Shown: piece after piece, positions 8,205 to 16,120 of the stretch | Position numbering within the stretch: the first letter of the stretch is position 1 | Layout: every line of letters begins with the position of its first letter | DNA from: an uncultured Anaerolineaceae bacterium | GTDB lineage: Bacteria; Chloroflexota; Anaerolineae; Anaerolineales; Anaerolineaceae | Assembly (NCBI GenBank): GCA_937897615.1 | Contig: CALCNO010000201.1 | Coordinates: 262,564 to 326,563, forward strand | Reading direction: 5' to 3' | Length of the DNA stretch: 64,000 nucleotides | Made by a program: the position numbers and the translations under genes | The notes under the pieces: model-generated | What the model saw: the letters and a program-made list of their open reading frames with translations, nothing else | The model's database searches: none | Told to the model about the DNA's origin: nothing

Positions 8205-10085
8205 TTGCTGCATTCACCCGCTGAAATTCGTTCCAAATTGGACGCCTTCTTATTATCGGTACAAAAACCAGGTCGCTATGTTGGGGGAGAATACGGGCAG
8301 GTAATCAAAGATTGGAACTCCGTCAAAACTCGCTTTGCGCTGGTCTTCCCGGACCTGTACGATATTGGCGTTCCTAACCTGGGAATCACCATTCTCTATG
8401 ACCTGATCAACACGCGCGAAGATGCGCTTTGCGAGCGCGCTTATCTGCCCTGGCTGGATATGGAAAGCCAGATGCGCGAGAGACAAATTCCCCTCTACAC
8501 GCTGGAAAGCTTCCACGCGCTTGCCGATTTTGATATCATCGGCTTCACCCTGCCGTACGAGACCTTGTACACCAACGTTTTGAATGCACTGGACCTGGCG
8601 CAAATCCCGCTCCATTCCTCCGAGCGTGATGAATCCCATCCATTAATCATCGCTGGTGGGCATGCCGCCTATAACCCAGAGCCCATGTCCGCTTTCATCG
8701 ATGCCTTTGTCATCGGCGAAGGCGAAGAGATCATCCACGAGATCATTGAAGCGGTATCAGCTGCCAAAGACAAAAAACAAAGCCGCGTAGAATTGCTCAA
8801 CGCGTTGCAACAAATCCCGGGAATTTATGTGCCGCGCTTCTATGAGGCGGCCTATAATGCAGACGGCTCGACCAAGTCGATTGCTCCCATTAGCGAGGTT
8901 TACCCTCAAAAAATCAATAAACGCTTTGTACCAAAACTACCGGATCCACCTTCCCGGTTTCTGGTTCCGTCCGTAGATGTGGTGCACAATCGCATTGCAA
9001 TTGAGATCATGCGCGGCTGCACGCGCGGCTGCCGCTTTTGCCATGCCGGCATTGTTAATCGCCCCGTACGCGAAAGAAGCGTTGAACAAATAGTAAGCTC
9101 CATCGAAAAGGCACTGGTGCAAACCGGTTACGAGGAAATTGCGCTGTTATCTTTATCCTCTAGTGACTACACGCAATTACCGCAATTAGTAGACACGTTG
9201 GCAGAAAAATTCGCACAGCGCAATCTTACCGTCTCGCTTCCCTCACTGAGAATTGAATCCTTTTCTATTGATGTCATGGAAAAGCTGCGCTCTTCGCGCC
9301 AGGGTGGCTTTACGCTTGCGCCGGAAGCCGCCTCCGATGCCATGCGCAACCGCATCAACAAGCCAATTTCGCAGGAGATGCTCCTTTCCACCACCAACGC
9401 CATTTACGCTGCCGGTTGGACTAACATCAAACTGTACTTCATGATCGGACAGCCCGATGAAACATTGGAAGATGTGCAAGCGATTGCCGACCTGTGCAAA
9501 TCGGTGATCCAGGAAGGCCGCAAGATCATTGGCAAAAAAGCCAATCTCCATGCCGGTGTGAGCACCTTTGTTCCCAAGCCGCATACCCCCTTTCAATGGG
9601 CAGCGCTGGATACCCTGCCCGCGATGCTGGAAAAACAAAACCTGCTCAAAGACCAGCTGCGCGGCCCCGGCCTGCGCATGACCTGGTCAAATCCGCGCGA
9701 GACATTGCTGGAAAGCGCCCTCTCGCGCGGCGACCGCCGCCTGGGAGCGGTGATCGAAACTGCCTGGAGACGCGGCGCAAAGTTCGATGCCTGGCAGGAT
9801 CAGTTCAACTTTAATGCCTGGATGGATGCTTTTGACGAAGTTGGCATCCCCTATCAGTTTTATACATCCAGAGAACATGCGCTCGCTGAAGTTTTCCCGT
9901 GGGATCACATCAATCCCGGGGTCAATCGCAAATTCCTGGAAACAGAATACCTCAAGTCGCAAAAGGGAGAACTAACCGGTGACTGCCGCGAAGGCTGCTT
10001 TTCCTGCGGCATCCTGCCCACCTTTCTCAACGTCCGCCGCGAGAACCCGGGATCGCAATGGCTGTGCCCGGAGGTGCAATCATGA
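8205..10085 (+). CDS. Radical SAM protein with B12-binding-like N-terminus (TIGR03960 type)
   Basis: A 626-residue radical SAM enzyme. The N-terminal region (about 1-240) has a cobalamin-binding-like alpha/beta fold with FPDLYDIGVPNLG and IIAGGHAAYNPEP. The radical SAM core follows, with the cluster motif C272-x3-C276-x2-C279 in RGCTRGCRFC. The C-terminus ends with a Cys-containing CREGCFSCG segment. The start is TTG, with AGGAG 6 bases ahead. Its stop overlaps the start of the DUF2344 gene (ATGA). This pair is widespread in Clostridia and Chloroflexota, where the two are sometimes fused; the substrate is unknown, and RNA or protein modification has been guessed. The family call is firm, the function is not. 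Confidence 0.9.
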   Translation: MLHSPAEIRSKLDAFLLSVQKPGRYVGGEYGQVIKDWNSVKTRFALVFPDLYDIGVPNLGITILYDLINTREDALCERAYLPWLDMESQMRERQIPLYTLESFHALADFDIIGFTLPYETLYTNVLNALDLAQIPLHSSERDESHPLIIAGGHAAYNPEPMSAFIDAFVIGEGEEIIHEIIEAVSAAKDKKQSRVELLNALQQIPGIYVPRFYEAAYNADGSTKSIAPISEVYPQKINKRFVPKLPDPPSRFLVPSVDVVHNRIAIEIMRGCTRGCRFCHAGIVNRPVRERSVEQIVSSIEKALVQTGYEEIALLSLSSSDYTQLPQLVDTLAEKFAQRNLTVSLPSLRIESFSIDVMEKLRSSRQGGFTLAPEAASDAMRNRINKPISQEMLLSTTNAIYAAGWTNIKLYFMIGQPDETLEDVQAIADLCKSVIQEGRKIIGKKANLHAGVSTFVPKPHTPFQWAALDTLPAMLEKQNLLKDQLRGPGLRMTWSNPRETLLESALSRGDRRLGAVIETAWRRGAKFDAWQDQFNFNAWMDAFDEVGIPYQFYTSREHALAEVFPWDHINPGVNRKFLETEYLKSQKGELTGDCREGCFSCGILPTFLNVRRENPGSQWLCPEVQS

Positions 10086-10708
10086 TACGCACCCGGCTTA
10101 CTTACAAAAAAGGAAATTCTCTCAAGTATACCGGCCACCTGGATTTGCATAAGGTGTGGGAACGCACTCTCAGACGGGCGCAGCTACCGCTGGCATACTC
10201 GCAGGGTTTTCACCCACAGCCGCGCATCCAGCAAGCCTGTCCCCTGCCGCTTGGGTTTACCAGCGAGAGCGAGATGTTGGATATCTGGCTCAATGACGAA
10301 CTGAATATTGAGGCTATCACCGCTGCCCTGCTCCCGGCACTGCATCCCGGCATCGAGATCATCCGTATCGAGTCGATCCCCCTCAATGCAGCCCCGCTGC
10401 AAACCATCGTCGCCACATCGGACTATCGGGTTCAGTTCAATGAGCCACAAGGGACGCCTGACCACGAGAAAATTAACTGGTTTCTCGACCATCCAACTCT
10501 GATGCGCGAACGCAGAGGGAAACCCTATGACTTGCGCCCGCTGGTACACCAGCTTTACCTGGCCGAGGAACCACGGCCCGGTCTCTTGATGCGCCTTTCC
10601 GTTTTGCCGGGTGCCACCGGCCGCCCGGAAGAAGTGTTGGACGTGCTGGGAATTGACATCAATTCAGTGCAGGTGATCCGTACCGCGCTGGGGTTCCTGC
10701 AGCAATAA
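10082..10708 (+). CDS. DUF2344 (TIGR03936) protein, partner of the radical SAM enzyme
   Basis: A 208-residue protein beginning MIRTRLTYKKGNSLKYTGHLDL and continuing with FHPQPRIQQACPLPLGFTSE, the hallmark of DUF2344. GGAGGTG at 10070-10076 supports the ATG at 10082, which overlaps the stop of the radical SAM gene. The tight coupling suggests the two act together. No enzymatic residues can be named. Confidence 0.9.
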   Translation: MIRTRLTYKKGNSLKYTGHLDLHKVWERTLRRAQLPLAYSQGFHPQPRIQQACPLPLGFTSESEMLDIWLNDELNIEAITAALLPALHPGIEIIRIESIPLNAAPLQTIVATSDYRVQFNEPQGTPDHEKINWFLDHPTLMRERRGKPYDLRPLVHQLYLAEEPRPGLLMRLSVLPGATGRPEEVLDVLGIDINSVQVIRTALGFLQQ

Positions 10709-10715
10709 AACAACG

Positions 10716-11393
10716 ATGGAAGCCGAGCCGCTCTTTCAGATCTATGAATGCCAAAACGCGGCCTGCCGCCTGCGCTTTCCCTCGAATCTGAGCATCCGGC
10801 AATTCGAACAGTGCCCGGTATGTGGCGCACCGGTCATCAAGTCCGGCGACCCTTTTAGCAATGCCAAAGTCAATCTGCCTCAAGCAGCCAAACCGGGTCC
10901 AGTTCTTCACCTTCTGCTGGATAATCTGCGCAGTACCTTCAACGTTGGGTCTATTTTTCGCAGTGCCAACTGCACCGCCATTGAACATATTTATTGCTGC
11001 GGCACCACCCCCACACCGCAACATCCAAAATTCATCAAAGCGGGGCTGAACTCCGAACAGACCGCTTCCTGGAGCTATCACCCAAACGCGCTTGAAGTAG
11101 TGAAGGAAGCGAAGACAAAGCGCTTTAAAATCGCAGCACTGGAATTAACAGCAAAAGCAACTCCTCTGTTTTCCACCGGAATTGATTATGCCCCAGACAA
11201 TCAACTCCTGCTGGTGGTAGGCAATGAGGTTTCCGGGGTGGATCCTGCGATTCTTGACGCGGCAGACACAGTTGTGTATATTCCAATGTTGGGAACAAAA
11301 AACTCACTCAATGTGGCGATTGCGGCAGCCATTGCCCTGTACACCTTTAGATTCTCCCTTCGCCCCCAACCATCCCAAGAGGTAACCAGTTAG
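10716..11393 (+). CDS. SpoU/TrmH-type RNA 2'-O-methyltransferase with N-terminal zinc ribbon
   Basis: The C-terminal 160 residues show the SPOUT knotted methyltransferase motifs: motif 1 DNLRSTFNVGSIFRSANC, motif 2 LVVGNEVSGVD, and motif 3 IPMLGTKNSLNVAIAAAIA. Such enzymes methylate ribose in tRNA or rRNA using S-adenosylmethionine. The N-terminal 45 residues carry four cysteines (C12, C17, C33, C36) that look like a zinc ribbon, which most TrmH proteins lack. It starts 7 bases after the DUF2344 gene and FmdB follows 3 bases later, so it belongs to the same operon. The exact nucleotide modified cannot be told. Confidence 0.85.
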   Translation: MEAEPLFQIYECQNAACRLRFPSNLSIRQFEQCPVCGAPVIKSGDPFSNAKVNLPQAAKPGPVLHLLLDNLRSTFNVGSIFRSANCTAIEHIYCCGTTPTPQHPKFIKAGLNSEQTASWSYHPNALEVVKEAKTKRFKIAALELTAKATPLFSTGIDYAPDNQLLLVVGNEVSGVDPAILDAADTVVYIPMLGTKNSLNVAIAAAIALYTFRFSLRPQPSQEVTS

Positions 11394-11396
11394 ACC

Positions 11397-11618
11397 ATGC
11401 CCATTTACGAGTACCAGTGCCAGGACTGCAATAAAACTTTTGAATTACTGCGTTCAATCAAAGACGCGGACTCGGCTGCCACCTGCAAGAATTGTCAGTC
11501 AGTCCACACCCGCCGTATTCAATCGGCGTGCTTCTCTAAAGTCGCCGGCGGTACTACCAGCAGCGGTGGGGGTTGTGCCGGATGCAGCGGCGGCTCTTGT
11601 TCGAGTTGTTCACATTAG
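11397..11618 (+). CDS. FmdB-type zinc-ribbon protein
   Basis: A 73-residue protein beginning MPIYEYQCQDC, with zinc-ribbon cysteines C8, C11, C30 and C33, followed by a Gly/Ser/Cys-rich tail. This is the FmdB family, named after a putative regulator near formamidase genes and common across bacteria. Role unknown; a small zinc-binding regulatory or quality-control protein is likely. It lies 3 bases after the methyltransferase gene and 16 bases before the reductase gene. Confidence 0.88.
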   Translation: MPIYEYQCQDCNKTFELLRSIKDADSAATCKNCQSVHTRRIQSACFSKVAGGTTSSGGGCAGCSGGSCSSCSH

Positions 11619-11634
11619 CGGTATCGGAGGAAAA

Positions 11635-12468
11635 ATGAAATCATTCACCGGCAAGTTAACCCTGATCACCGGCGGCTCCAGCGGCATTGGCCTGGCAACC
11701 GCCAAGCAAATCGCGAAAAACGGCGGCAACGTTGCCATCCTGGCGCGCCGCCCGGAGCTTCTCGAAAGCGCAATGAAAGAATTAGAATCCTGCCGCCAAA
11801 CGCCATCACAGCAGTTTTACCCCATCCAGGCAGATGTGACGCAATATGAGGCGTTAAAAACCGCTCTCGACCAATTTACCGCCAGCACCGGCACCCCGGA
11901 TGTGGTAATCAACTCCGCCGGGGTAGCTCGGCCGGGCACCTTTGCCGCCCTGCCAATGGATGTCTTTCACTGGATGATGGACGTCAATTATTTCGGCACA
12001 GTCAATGTGCTCAAAGTGCTTGTGCCTGCCATGCAAAAGCGGCGCTCAGGTACAGTCGTCAACATCAGTTCAGTTGCAGGCTTCATCGGAGTGTATGGCT
12101 ACACTGCCTATGGAGCATCAAAATACGCCGTAGCGGGTTTTACCGATGCGTTGCGTTCAGAGTTAAAACCTTATGGAATTCAGGTCTCCGTAGTATTCCC
12201 TCCAGATACGGATACTTCACAGCTTGAGTACGAAAAACAGTTCAAACCCTTTATCACTCACGAGATTGCCGGCTCTGCCAACCTGATGAGTGCAGACAAA
12301 GTTGCAGAAGAAATTGTCAAAAAAGTGGCACAGGGTAAGTACCTTATCATCCCCGGTGGAGAGGGCAAGATGCTCTACTTTGCGCATCATCTTTTGGGCC
12401 GTACGCTTTACCCCATCATGGACTTTATGGTGCGTTCATCCATCCGCAAGTTAAAATTTAAGGAGTAA
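11635..12468 (+). CDS. Short-chain dehydrogenase resembling 3-ketodihydrosphingosine reductase
   Basis: A 277-residue classical SDR. It has the NADPH-binding TGGSSGIG near residue 13, followed by a basic ARR that favours NADPH. The catalytic set is visible: Ser in VNISSVAG, and Tyr/Lys in YGYTAYGASKYA. The stretch ELKPYGIQVSVVFPPDTDT is strongly like 3-ketodihydrosphingosine reductase (KDSR), which reduces the keto group of 3-ketosphinganine in sphingolipid synthesis. The C-terminus has a hydrophobic helix with basic ends that could touch the membrane. GGAGG four bases before the ATG at 11635 decides the start. No serine palmitoyltransferase gene is in the window, so the substrate could be another 3-keto lipid. 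Confidence 0.8.
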   Translation: MKSFTGKLTLITGGSSGIGLATAKQIAKNGGNVAILARRPELLESAMKELESCRQTPSQQFYPIQADVTQYEALKTALDQFTASTGTPDVVINSAGVARPGTFAALPMDVFHWMMDVNYFGTVNVLKVLVPAMQKRRSGTVVNISSVAGFIGVYGYTAYGASKYAVAGFTDALRSELKPYGIQVSVVFPPDTDTSQLEYEKQFKPFITHEIAGSANLMSADKVAEEIVKKVAQGKYLIIPGGEGKMLYFAHHLLGRTLYPIMDFMVRSSIRKLKFKE

Positions 12469-12543
12469 ACACCAGCGCCTGCCCAATAAAAAGCGCCTAT
12501 GTTATACTCGAAAAATCACACATTCCCAGTTAAAGGACGGAAT

Positions 12544-13464
12544 ATGAAAAAAGATTTCATCGCCATTGCAGATTACACCCCCTCTGAATTGCAGGAAATG
12601 CTCGATCTGGCAGTGCAACTAAAAAAAGAGTATTTTTTGAAAGGCAATCAACCGATATTCAAAGGCAAGGTTCTGGCGATGCTCTTCCAGAAGCCCAGTT
12701 TGCGCACCCGCATGAGCTTTGATATGGCGATGCGCCACATGGGCGGCGATGCCCTTTATATTTCGCCCAACGAGATTGGCCTGGGCCAGCGCGAATCCAT
12801 TGCGGATGTGGCACGGGTGATCTCTGGCTATGTGAGCGCCATCATGGCCAGAGTGTTTGAACACCAGCACGTGGTGGAACTTGCCAAATGGGCTTCCATC
12901 CCGGTGATCAATGGCCTTAGCGACTACAACCATCCCTGCCAGGGCATGGCAGACGCCCTGACAATTATCGAAAAGTTTGGCACCCTCAAAGGACTCAACG
13001 TCACTTATGTAGGGGATGGCAACAACGTTGCCGTGTCGCTGATGCATATCTGCGCCAAATTGGGCGCCAACTTCACCATTGCCAATCCTGCAGATTACGA
13101 TATGGTGCAAAAAGCCATTGACGATGCCTCCGGCTTCGCCAAGGCTTCGGGCAGCAAACTGGCCTTCCTGCGCGACCCGCACGAAGCCGTGAAAGGCGCT
13201 CATGTGATTTACACGGATACCTGGACCAGCATGGGCCAGGAAGCCGAAACCGAAAAACGCAAACAGGTCTTCCCGCCTTACCAGGTAAACCAAAAACTGG
13301 TCTCCGAAGCAGACAAGGACGTGATCGTGATGCACTGCCTCCCGGCTCACCGCGGCCAGGAGTTGACAGACGAAGTCGCAGATGGTCCACATTCTGCCAT
13401 CTTCCCCCAGGCACACAACCGCCTGCATGCGCAGAAAGCTGTACTGGTAAAGCTGCTCGCTTAA
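12544..13464 (+). CDS. argF: Ornithine carbamoyltransferase
   Basis: It makes citrulline from ornithine and carbamoyl phosphate in arginine synthesis. The 306-residue protein shows the carbamoyl-phosphate-binding KPSLRTR (STRTR in most relatives), the NHPCQ motif, and the ornithine-side HCLPAHRGQE loop with its active-site cysteine. The ATG at 12544 has AAAGGACGG upstream and matches the family N-terminus. A TATACT at 12503-12508 may be its -10 box. A hairpin terminator follows. The SLRTR variant leaves a little doubt about substrate (other transcarbamylases exist), but the HCLP motif and length favour ornithine. Confidence 0.92.
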   Translation: MKKDFIAIADYTPSELQEMLDLAVQLKKEYFLKGNQPIFKGKVLAMLFQKPSLRTRMSFDMAMRHMGGDALYISPNEIGLGQRESIADVARVISGYVSAIMARVFEHQHVVELAKWASIPVINGLSDYNHPCQGMADALTIIEKFGTLKGLNVTYVGDGNNVAVSLMHICAKLGANFTIANPADYDMVQKAIDDASGFAKASGSKLAFLRDPHEAVKGAHVIYTDTWTSMGQEAETEKRKQVFPPYQVNQKLVSEADKDVIVMHCLPAHRGQELTDEVADGPHSAIFPQAHNRLHAQKAVLVKLLA

Positions 13465-13485
13465 TCGCTCAATTGTACACTTATC

Positions 13486-13518
13486 GAGCAGTGTCACTTG
13501 TGGCACTGCTCTTTTCTT
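13486..13518 (+). terminator. Intrinsic terminator after argF
   Basis: GAGCAGTG pairs with CACTGCTC around a short loop and is followed by TTTTCTT. Confidence 0.75.
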
Positions 13519-13568
13519 AATTGATTTCGATTACAATCAAGAGAGTTCTCGTACGTCTATGGAGGAAC

Positions 13569-15020
13569 ATGAAAAGACTGGCGAAGATCGTTTGCACTCT
13601 GGGCCCCAGTTCATCCGATGAAGCAACGATTAAGAATCTGTTATCTTCTGGCATGGATGTCGCCAGGTTGAACTTCTCTCACGGAACACACGACTCCCAT
13701 GCCCAGGTAATTGCCCTGCTGCGCAAATGCAGCAAAGAAACCGGCATCCCGGTAACCATCTTGCAGGACTTGCAAGGGCCAAAACTTCGGGTTGGGAAAC
13801 TACCAGAGGCTGGTATCCCGCTGAGTGCAGGGCAAACGCTCAAGCTGTTCATGGAAGGCACTGACAAAGAAGATTTCAGCGGGCAGCAGATCGCATTACC
13901 TCTGGATGTGCCCAACCTCGCTCACAGCGTAAAACCCGGCGCGCGTATTCTGCTGGCCGATGGGCAAATGGAATTAAGCGTCCTTGAAGTACTTGGCGAA
14001 ACAGTGGTAACCAAAGTGGTTACCGGCGGATTGTTGACCTCGCACAAGGGTGTCAACCTGCCCGGTACTAATTTGGGAATCCCCAGTTTTACGGAAAAAG
14101 ATCGCACCGACCTGGAATTTGGCCTGCAGCAAATGGTGGATTACATCGCCATTTCTTTTGTGGAAACCGCTGAGGATGTGCGCAAGGTTAGAAAGGTCAT
14201 TGCTGAGCTTTCCACCAACGGCTGCAACCCACCGATTATTGCCAAAATGGAACGTCCTGAAGGAGTGCGGAACCTGCATGAGATCATCCATGAGGCCGAT
14301 GGAGTGATGGTAGCCCGCGGAGACCTGGGAGTTGAAACTTCGCCATCAATCGTGCCTATTATGCAAAAAGAGATCATCCAATCTGCTAACCGCCATGCCA
14401 AGGTGGTAATCACCGCCACGCAAATGCTGGAATCGATGATCCTCAATCCCCGCCCCACCAGAGCTGAAGCCTCTGACGTGGCCAATGCCATCTTTGACGG
14501 CACAGACGCTGTGATGCTTTCGGCAGAGACCGCCAGCGGAAATTACCCGGTCGAAGCAGTGAAAATGATGGATTCAATTGTGCGCGAGGCAGAAAAACAC
14601 AGCGGCGATTGGAGCCATTGCGAAGAATTCCCCAAAGAGGCCCTCAAGGATGATGCCCTCAGCATCACCAACGCTGCCCGCGAACTGGCACATGATCGCA
14701 ATGTGACCAACATTGCGGTATTTACACAAACCGGCAAAACCGCGCTGCTCATGTCGAAAGCCCGCCCACGCGTGCCAATCATGGCCTTTACCCCCAATGA
14801 ACGCACACTTGCCCTATGCAACCTCTACTGGGGAGTTACCCCTACTCTGGTTCCTTTTGCAAATTCGCTTGAGGATATGGTGCACAGTGTGGATCAGGCG
14901 CTTATCTCGCGCGGAAACCTCAAAGCCGGCCAGCAGGTGGTGCTGATTTCCGGTTTCCCGGTAGGCGCCATGCGCCTGCCTAATCTGGCGCTGCTCCACA
15001 CCATCGGCGAAAAAGTGTAA
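13569..15020 (+). CDS. pyk: Pyruvate kinase
   Basis: It converts phosphoenolpyruvate and ADP to pyruvate and ATP, the last step of glycolysis. The 483-residue protein begins MKRLAKIVCTLGPSS, with the conserved ARLNFSHG, the B-domain, the MERPEGV segment carrying the catalytic Lys (I-x-K-M-E-R), ARGDLGVE, and TATQMLESM. The PK C-terminal alpha/beta domain occupies about the last 130 residues. GGAGG four bases upstream supports the ATG at 13569 rather than the in-frame upstream codons. A bidirectional terminator follows. Confidence 0.96.
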   Translation: MKRLAKIVCTLGPSSSDEATIKNLLSSGMDVARLNFSHGTHDSHAQVIALLRKCSKETGIPVTILQDLQGPKLRVGKLPEAGIPLSAGQTLKLFMEGTDKEDFSGQQIALPLDVPNLAHSVKPGARILLADGQMELSVLEVLGETVVTKVVTGGLLTSHKGVNLPGTNLGIPSFTEKDRTDLEFGLQQMVDYIAISFVETAEDVRKVRKVIAELSTNGCNPPIIAKMERPEGVRNLHEIIHEADGVMVARGDLGVETSPSIVPIMQKEIIQSANRHAKVVITATQMLESMILNPRPTRAEASDVANAIFDGTDAVMLSAETASGNYPVEAVKMMDSIVREAEKHSGDWSHCEEFPKEALKDDALSITNAARELAHDRNVTNIAVFTQTGKTALLMSKARPRVPIMAFTPNERTLALCNLYWGVTPTLVPFANSLEDMVHSVDQALISRGNLKAGQQVVLISGFPVGAMRLPNLALLHTIGEKV

Positions 15021-15037
15021 AACAGACAGGCAGCACA

Positions 15038-15072
15038 AAACACACCCGCTCTCGCGGGTGTGTTTGTTTTTT
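15038..15072. terminator. Bidirectional intrinsic terminator between pyk and korB
   Basis: AACACACCCGC and GCGGGTGTGTT form the stem around a tiny loop, with TTTGTTTTTT on the + side and AAAA on the other. Confidence 0.85.
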
Positions 15073-16120
15073 AGAACATCAGGCTGTTGACCAGATCAAT
15101 GCTTTCCTTTGATGGCCGCAGTTTTTCAGGTTTCAGTCGATTGAGCGGTTCATCCGGCAGGTTGTAAAGGTCGAAAATATTGGGCACATCCGGATTGATA
15201 TAGATGAGGCCGGTAACCAGCTCGTTGTTCAATTGCGCTTCTGCCAGCATCTTAAAAGCCTGCGCTTTATCCTGCGGATCATAGTCCTGTTCCAGCTTTT
15301 TAAGCACCACGGTGCTGCCATCATGGAGAGTTACCTCTCGGCTGGTCCCTTCCTCAAAGTCTTCCACGGTGATCTCGTCGCGGGCCGGCACAAAGGAAAT
15401 CTCGTGCAGCGGTTCTTCGTGAGACTTGCCAAAGGCGTATGAGTGAAAGGAATTCTCGTGGTTATGGAAGGTAACGCAGGGGCTGATGATATCCAGAACC
15501 GCAATACCTTTGTGGGCAATCGCAATCTTCAACAATTCTTTCAACTGCTTGGGGTCGCCGGCAAAGGAACGGGCAACAAAGGTCGCATTGGAGGCCAGCG
15601 CTTCCAATGCAATATCCACCGGCAGGTAGGGGTTGGTGCCCTGTTTTTTAAGTTCCAGACCCTTTTCAGCCGTTGCCGAAAACTGCCCTTTGGTCAACCC
15701 GTACACCCCATTGTTTTCGACAATGTAAACCATCGGCAGGTTGCGCCTTACCAGGTGCTTGAACTGCCCAAGCCCAATACTGGCAGAATCGCCATCGCCG
15801 CTGACGCCGATGCCCTTCAGGGTCTTATCGGCAAACATGGCCCCCAAAGCCAGCGAAGGCATGCGTCCATGCAGGCCGTTGAAAGCGAATGAGCGGCCGA
15901 GAAAATACGTAGGGCTTTTGCTGGAGCAGCCAATCCCGCTGAACTTGACGACCTTCTCCGGCACCAGGTTCATCTCATAGCAGGCGGCAACGATCTGCGC
16001 AGCAACACCGTTATGGCCGCATCCCTGGCACAGCGTAGAAGGTGCACCGCGATAATCGGCTCTGGACAAACCTGCTTTGTTTACATTTGCAGTTACGGGG
16101 GTTGAGGTTGGTAAACTCAT
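15071..16120 (-). CDS. korB: 2-oxoacid:ferredoxin oxidoreductase, beta subunit
   Basis: The beta subunit binds thiamine diphosphate and, with KorA, oxidatively decarboxylates a 2-oxoacid (typically 2-oxoglutarate) to the acyl-CoA while reducing ferredoxin. The 349-residue protein has LCQGCGHNG and GIGCSSKSP (cluster/TPP-proximal cysteines), and the TPP motif GDGDSASIG followed about 25 residues on by ENNGVYGLTKGQ. GGGAGGT precedes the ATG at 16120, which overlaps the korA stop (ATGA). The C-terminal ~70 residues extend beyond the core fold. Substrate preference between 2-oxoglutarate and branched-chain 2-oxoacids cannot be read from sequence alone. Confidence 0.92.
   Translation of the reverse strand: MSLPTSTPVTANVNKAGLSRADYRGAPSTLCQGCGHNGVAAQIVAACYEMNLVPEKVVKFSGIGCSSKSPTYFLGRSFAFNGLHGRMPSLALGAMFADKTLKGIGVSGDGDSASIGLGQFKHLVRRNLPMVYIVENNGVYGLTKGQFSATAEKGLELKKQGTNPYLPVDIALEALASNATFVARSFAGDPKQLKELLKIAIAHKGIAVLDIISPCVTFHNHENSFHSYAFGKSHEEPLHEISFVPARDEITVEDFEEGTSREVTLHDGSTVVLKKLEQDYDPQDKAQAFKMLAEAQLNNELVTGLIYINPDVPNIFDLYNLPDEPLNRLKPEKLRPSKESIDLVNSLMF

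Noticed and set aside
12619..13506. 295-codon open frame opposite argF
   Set aside because: Antisense shadow of a clear ornithine carbamoyltransferase; composition unlike a real protein.
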